From Comamonadaceae bacterium (GTDB lineage: Bacteria > Pseudomonadota > Gammaproteobacteria > Burkholderiales > Burkholderiaceae_C): a stretch of 17,484 nt of DNA. Each line of letters begins with the position of its first letter. Within the stretch, counting starts at the first letter, position 1. Below are positions 13,685 through 17,484 of the stretch, in pieces. Made by a program: the position numbers and the translations under genes. The stretch covers positions 1 through 17,484 of the forward strand of contig CANBQX010000028.1 of the NCBI GenBank assembly GCA_947371775.1. Direction: 5' to 3'. Under the pieces are notes generated by a model. The model was not told where the DNA came from. It did no database searches and saw only the letters and a program-made list of their open reading frames with translations.

Positions 13685-14938
13685 ATGGCTGAAATCAAAA
13701 ATTACACCCTGAACTTTGGACCGCAGCATCCTGCGGCGCACGGCGTTTTGCGCCTGGTGCTCGAGCTCGACGGCGAGGTCATCCAACGCGCGGATCCGCA
13801 CATTGGCTTGCTGCACCGCGCCACCGAAAAATTGGCGGAAACCAAGACCTATTTGCAGGCATTGCCGTACATGGACCGGCTCGACTACGTGTCCATGATG
13901 TGCAATGAGCACGCCTACTGCCTGGCCATTGAGAAGCTCCTGGGCATCGAGGTGCCCGTGCGTGCGCAGTACATCCGCGTGATGTTTGCCGAGATTACCC
14001 GCCTCTTGAACCACCTGATGTGGTTGGGTTCGCACGGCAACGACTGCGGCAGCTCCACGATTTTGATTTACACCTTCCGCGAGCGTGAAGACCTGTTTGA
14101 CATGTACGAAGCCGCCAGCGGCGCGCGCATGCACGCCGCTTATTTCCGTCCCGGCGGCGTGTACCGTGATTTGCCGGACACCATGCCGCAGTTCAAAGCA
14201 AGCCGCGTGCGCAATGCCAAGGGTGTGGCCGATCTGAACAAAAACCGCCAAGGCTCCTTGCTGGACTTTATTGGCGACTTCACCCAACGCTTTCCCGCGT
14301 GTCTGGACGAGTACCACACGCTGCTCACAGAAAACCGCATCTGGAAGCAGCGTACCGTCAACATTGGCATCGTCACCCCCGAGCGCGCTCTGAACATGGG
14401 CTTCACCGGCCCGATGTTGCGCGGCTCCGGTATCGCCTGGGACCTGCGCAAAAAGCAGCCCTATGACGTGTATTCCCAACTGGACTTTGACATTCCCGTG
14501 GGCAAAACCGGCGACGTGTATGACCGCTACCTGGTGCGCATGGAAGAGATGAAGCAGTCCAACCGCATCATCGCCCAGTGCGTGGAGTGGCTCCAAGCCA
14601 ACCCCGGCCCGGTGATTACCGACAACCACAAGGTGGCGCCGCCCTCGCGCGAGGAAATGAAGAACAACATGGAAGGCTTGATTCACCACTTCAAGCTGTT
14701 CACCGAAGGCTTCCACGTGCCCGAGGGCCAGGCCTATGCGGCGGTTGAGCATCCCAAAGGGGAGTTTGGCATTTACATCGTCAGTGACGGTGCCAACAAG
14801 CCCTACCGTCTGAAGATTCGTCCGCCGGGCTTCGCCCATTTGGCGGGTCTCAATGAGATGGCCAAGGGCCACATGATTGCCGATGCGGTGTCCATTATTG
14901 GCACCATGGACATTGTTTTTGGAGAGATTGACCGATGA
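13685..14938 (+). CDS. nuoD: NADH-quinone oxidoreductase subunit D
   Basis: NuoD is the 49-kDa subunit that forms the ubiquinone pocket together with NuoB; it is related to [NiFe]-hydrogenase large subunits but lacks the metal ligands. The 417-residue length is normal. His19 (GPQHPAAHG) and Tyr68 (MDRLDY) correspond by motif to the quinone-headgroup residues His38 and Tyr87 of Thermus Nqo4. GLLHRATEKLAE and the C-terminal SIIGTMDIVFGEIDR are family stretches. The ATG at 13685 has AGAGG 5 bases upstream and lies 12 bases after nuoC. Its stop overlaps the nuoE start (ATGA). Confidence 0.98.
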   Translation: MAEIKNYTLNFGPQHPAAHGVLRLVLELDGEVIQRADPHIGLLHRATEKLAETKTYLQALPYMDRLDYVSMMCNEHAYCLAIEKLLGIEVPVRAQYIRVMFAEITRLLNHLMWLGSHGNDCGSSTILIYTFREREDLFDMYEAASGARMHAAYFRPGGVYRDLPDTMPQFKASRVRNAKGVADLNKNRQGSLLDFIGDFTQRFPACLDEYHTLLTENRIWKQRTVNIGIVTPERALNMGFTGPMLRGSGIAWDLRKKQPYDVYSQLDFDIPVGKTGDVYDRYLVRMEEMKQSNRIIAQCVEWLQANPGPVITDNHKVAPPSREEMKNNMEGLIHHFKLFTEGFHVPEGQAYAAVEHPKGEFGIYIVSDGANKPYRLKIRPPGFAHLAGLNEMAKGHMIADAVSIIGTMDIVFGEIDR

Positions 14939-15426
14939 TCTCGGATGCCACCAAAGCGCGCTTCGACCGCGAAGTTGCCAAATTTCCCGCAGACCAGAAA
15001 CAGTCTGCTGTGATGGCATGCCTGTCCATCGTGCAGCAAGAGCTGGGTTGGGTCAGCCCAGAGAGCGAGCGCGTGGTGGCCGATCACCTGGGCATGGCGC
15101 TCATGGCGGTGCACGAAGTCACCACCTTCTACAACATGTACAACCAAAAGCCGGTGGGCAAGTACAAACTCAATGTCTGTACCAATTTGCCCTGCCAGTT
15201 GCGCGGTGGCGCGCAGGCCTTGGCGCACCTGGAGCACACATTGGGCATCCATGCAGGCCAAACCACGGCCGACGGACTGATCACCCTGCAGCCCAGCGAA
15301 TGCCAGGGTGCGTGTGCCGATGCGCCCGTTTTGCTGGTCAACGACCGCACCATGTGCAGCTTTATGAGCAACGACAAATTGGACCAATTGATTGAAGGCC
15401 TGAAGGCGTCGGAGGGCGGTCTGTGA
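14935..15426 (+). CDS. nuoE: NADH-quinone oxidoreductase subunit E
   Basis: NuoE carries the [2Fe-2S] cluster N1a beside the flavin of NuoF. The protein has 163 residues. Ligands are Cys82 and Cys87 (VCTNLPC) and Cys123 and Cys127 (ECQGAC), with the thioredoxin-like fold wording typical of the family. The N-terminal helical part (QSAVMACLSIVQQELGWVS) is conserved. The ATG overlaps nuoD's stop and the TGA overlaps the GTG of nuoF, so nuoD-E-F are translationally coupled. Confidence 0.98.
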   Translation: MISDATKARFDREVAKFPADQKQSAVMACLSIVQQELGWVSPESERVVADHLGMALMAVHEVTTFYNMYNQKPVGKYKLNVCTNLPCQLRGGAQALAHLEHTLGIHAGQTTADGLITLQPSECQGACADAPVLLVNDRTMCSFMSNDKLDQLIEGLKASEGGL

Positions 15427-16775
15427 GCGTGCATCAACTGCTTTCCCAATTCCAGGCTACGGGCTTGGAGTCGTCCTTCCACGGACGCCATATCCAACCG
15501 CAAATCATGGCGGACCTGGATGGATCCAATTGGGGCTTGGATGCCTACATTGCGCGTGGCGGCTATGCGGCACTGCGCAAAATATTGGGCAAAGACGGTG
15601 GCGAAGGTCTGACCCAGGACCAGGTCATCGCAACGGTGAAAGAGTCGGGCTTGCGTGGCCGCGGCGGTGCGGGTTTTCCCACCGGACTGAAGTGGAGCTT
15701 TATGCCCCGCCAGTTCCCTGGCCAAAAGTACCTGGTGTGCAACTCGGACGAAGGTGAGCCCGGAACCTGCAAAGACCGCGACATCATGCAGTTCAATCCC
15801 CATGCGGTGATTGAAGGCATGGCCATTGCCGCCTTCGCCATGGGCATCAACGTGGGCTACAACTACATCCACGGTGAGATCTTCCAAACCTACGAGCGTT
15901 TTGAAGAAGCTTTGGAACAAGCCCGCGCGGCGGGCTTGTTGGGCGCCAACATCATGGGCAGCAGCTTCAGTTTTGAACTGCACGCCAGCCACGGGTTTGG
16001 CGCCTATATTTGCGGCGAAGAAACGGCCTTGCTGGAGTCTTTGGAAGGCAAAAAAGGCCAGCCGCGCTTCAAGCCACCGTTTCCTGCAAGCTTTGGTTTG
16101 TACGGCAAGCCCACCACCATCAACAACACCGAAACCTTTGCGGCCGTCCCTTGGATTATTCGCAACGGCGGCGCGGCCTACCTGGCCTGCGGCAAGCCCA
16201 ACAACGGTGGCACCAAAATCTTCTCGGTCAGCGGCGACGTGGAACGCCCCGGCAACTACGAGATCCCCATGGGCACGCCTTTCTCTACGTTGCTGGAGCT
16301 GGCAGGCGGTGTCCGCACCGGGCGTCAACTCAAAGCAGTGATTCCCGGCGGCTCCTCGGCCCCCGTGTTGCCTGCCAGCATCATGATGGACGTCACCATG
16401 GACTACGACTCCATCGCCAAGGCCGGCTCCATGCTCGGTTCGGGTGCGGTCATCGTGATGGACGACTCGCGCTGCATGGTCAAGGCACTGCAACGCTTGT
16501 CTTACTTCTATTCCCACGAGTCCTGTGGCCAATGCACACCTTGCCGCGAAGGCACGGGCTGGCTGTGGCGCATGGTGGACCGCATTGAAAACGGCCAGGG
16601 CCGTGCCAGCGATCTGGACATGCTCGACAGCGTGGCGGGTGACATCATGGGCCGCACTATTTGTGCGCTGGGCGACGCGGCGGCGATGCCGGTGCGCGGC
16701 ATGCTCAAGCACTTCCGCGATGAATTTGTTTACCACGTAGAGCACAAGACCTGCGTGGTCGGCGCTTACGTTTGA
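15423..16775 (+). CDS. nuoF: NADH-quinone oxidoreductase subunit F (NADH/FMN-binding)
   Basis: NuoF oxidises NADH through FMN and passes electrons to cluster N3. The protein is 450 residues. The glycine-rich nucleotide loop GRGGAGFPTG spans residues 79-88, followed by NSDEGEPGTCKDRDI. The N3 ligands are Cys368, Cys371 and Cys374 (SCGQCTPCREG) and Cys414 (RTICALGDAA). The start is a GTG that overlaps the nuoE stop (GTGA). About 20 residues precede the usual HxRHIxP opening (here HGRHIQP), an N-terminal extension that I think other Burkholderiales also carry. nuoG follows after 13 bases. Confidence 0.98.
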   Translation: MSVHQLLSQFQATGLESSFHGRHIQPQIMADLDGSNWGLDAYIARGGYAALRKILGKDGGEGLTQDQVIATVKESGLRGRGGAGFPTGLKWSFMPRQFPGQKYLVCNSDEGEPGTCKDRDIMQFNPHAVIEGMAIAAFAMGINVGYNYIHGEIFQTYERFEEALEQARAAGLLGANIMGSSFSFELHASHGFGAYICGEETALLESLEGKKGQPRFKPPFPASFGLYGKPTTINNTETFAAVPWIIRNGGAAYLACGKPNNGGTKIFSVSGDVERPGNYEIPMGTPFSTLLELAGGVRTGRQLKAVIPGGSSAPVLPASIMMDVTMDYDSIAKAGSMLGSGAVIVMDDSRCMVKALQRLSYFYSHESCGQCTPCREGTGWLWRMVDRIENGQGRASDLDMLDSVAGDIMGRTICALGDAAAMPVRGMLKHFRDEFVYHVEHKTCVVGAYV

Positions 16776-16788
16776 TTGGTATCACACC

Positions 16789-17484
16789 ATGGTTGAAATC
16801 GAACTCGACGGCAAAAAAGTAGAAATCGTGGAAGGCAGCATGGTCATGCATGCAGCCGAGAAGGCGGGCACCTACATCCCTCACTTCTGCTACCACAAGA
16901 AGCTCAGCATTGCCGCCAACTGCCGCATGTGCCTGGTGGATATTGAAAAAGCACCCAAGCCCATGCCGGCCTGCGCCACACCCGTGACCCAAGGCATGGT
17001 CGTGCGCACCAAGTCCGACAAGGCGATCAAGGCCCAGCAGTCGGTGATGGAGTTTCTGCTGATCAACCACCCGCTGGACTGCCCGATTTGCGACCAGGGC
17101 GGTGAGTGCCAGTTGCAAGATCTGGCCGTGGGCTACGGTGGTTCCGGTTCGCGCTACGCCGAAGAAAAACGGGTCGTGGCCGTGAAAGACGTCGGACCGC
17201 TTATTAGCATGCAGGAGATGAGCCGTTGCATCCATTGCACCCGCTGCGTGCGCTTTGGACAGGAAGTCGCCGGTGTCATGGAGTTGGGCATGTCCAACCG
17301 GGGTGAACACTCCGAAATCGAAACCTTTCTGGGTCAAACCATTGACTCCGAACTCTCCGGCAACATGATTGACATTTGCCCGGTGGGTGCGCTGACCAGC
17401 AAACCCTTCCGCTACAGCGCCCGCACCTGGGAATTGTCCCGCCGCAAATCGGTCAGCCCGCACGACTCCACCGGCGCCAATCTG
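16789..17484 (+). CDS. nuoG: NADH-quinone oxidoreductase subunit G, N-terminal part (truncated by window end)
   Basis: NuoG holds the chain of iron-sulfur clusters between NuoF and NuoI. The first 232 codons are present and the frame is still open at the window end. Cluster ligands can be read in order: N1b [2Fe-2S] at Cys34, Cys45, Cys48 and Cys62; N5 at His94, Cys98, Cys101 and Cys107 (HPLDCPICDQGGEC); N4 at Cys147, Cys150, Cys153 (RCIHCTRCVRFG) and Cys197 (DICPVGAL). The ATG at 16789 follows nuoF by 13 bases without a strong ribosome site. The molybdopterin-like C-terminal domain, and whether it has the extra N7 cluster motif, lie outside. Confidence 0.97.
   Translation, partial: MVEIELDGKKVEIVEGSMVMHAAEKAGTYIPHFCYHKKLSIAANCRMCLVDIEKAPKPMPACATPVTQGMVVRTKSDKAIKAQQSVMEFLLINHPLDCPICDQGGECQLQDLAVGYGGSGSRYAEEKRVVAVKDVGPLISMQEMSRCIHCTRCVRFGQEVAGVMELGMSNRGEHSEIETFLGQTIDSELSGNMIDICPVGALTSKPFRYSARTWELSRRKSVSPHDSTGANL

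Noticed and set aside
13355..15019. 554-codon open frame antisense to nuoC/nuoD
   Set aside because: High-GC third positions of the real genes keep the opposite strand open; the product is low-complexity His/Ala/Val/Gly-rich and resembles no family.
15129..16745. 538-codon open frame antisense to nuoE/nuoF
   Set aside because: Same cause; nuoE and nuoF are certain from their iron-sulfur ligands and the antisense product has no recognisable domain.
1..17484. CRISPR array, insertion sequence, prophage or defence system
   Set aside because: No direct-repeat series, transposase, integrase or phage-type gene was found; nearly all DNA is explained by housekeeping genes.

Overview
The window is ordinary, gene-dense chromosome of a GC-rich betaproteobacterium, most likely order Burkholderiales and close to Comamonadaceae (Rhodoferax/Polaromonas-like). 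This placement rests on protein wording (ZapD, YacG, NuoA-G) and on the neighbourhood secA-argJ-ATPase-mutT / yacG-zapD-coaE-pilDCB, which I recall as typical of that group; no database search was possible.

Layout. (1) Positions 1-2993, plus strand: the 3' end of secA, then argJ, a DUF815-type ATPase and a MutT-type NUDIX hydrolase. The last two overlap by 4 bases. (2) Positions 3005-11871, minus strand: ten tightly packed genes, in transcription order rfbB-rfbD-rfbA-rfbC (dTDP-L-rhamnose synthesis), pilB-pilC-pilD (type IV pilus motor ATPase, inner-membrane platform, prepilin peptidase), coaE (last step of CoA synthesis), zapD (FtsZ-ring crosslinker) and yacG (gyrase inhibitor). Five of the nine junctions are 4-base stop/start overlaps, and no intergenic gap exceeds 22 bases, so the block reads as one operon. 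(3) Positions 11872-12064: a 193-base divergent spacer. (4) Positions 12065-12149: tRNA-Leu(GAG). (5) Positions 12215-17484, plus strand: nuoA-B-C-D-E-F-G, the first half of the operon for respiratory complex I (NADH:ubiquinone oxidoreductase); nuoG runs off the window. Iron-sulfur and quinone-site residues are present in the subunits where expected.

How the genes work together. NuoE/F/G form the NADH-oxidising arm, NuoB/C/D the quinone-facing connection and NuoA part of the membrane arm. RfbA, B, C and D make a complete glucose-1-phosphate to dTDP-L-rhamnose route, which feeds a surface polysaccharide or glycan whose glycosyltransferases lie elsewhere. PilB, C and D are the assembly core of a type IV pilus (or a natural-competence pilus).

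I found no mobile element, CRISPR array, prophage, toxin-antitoxin pair or clearly undescribed system. The most notable points are the translational coupling of the rhamnose cassette to pilB and a probable rearrangement junction just upstream of tRNA-Leu, where I would have expected secG.
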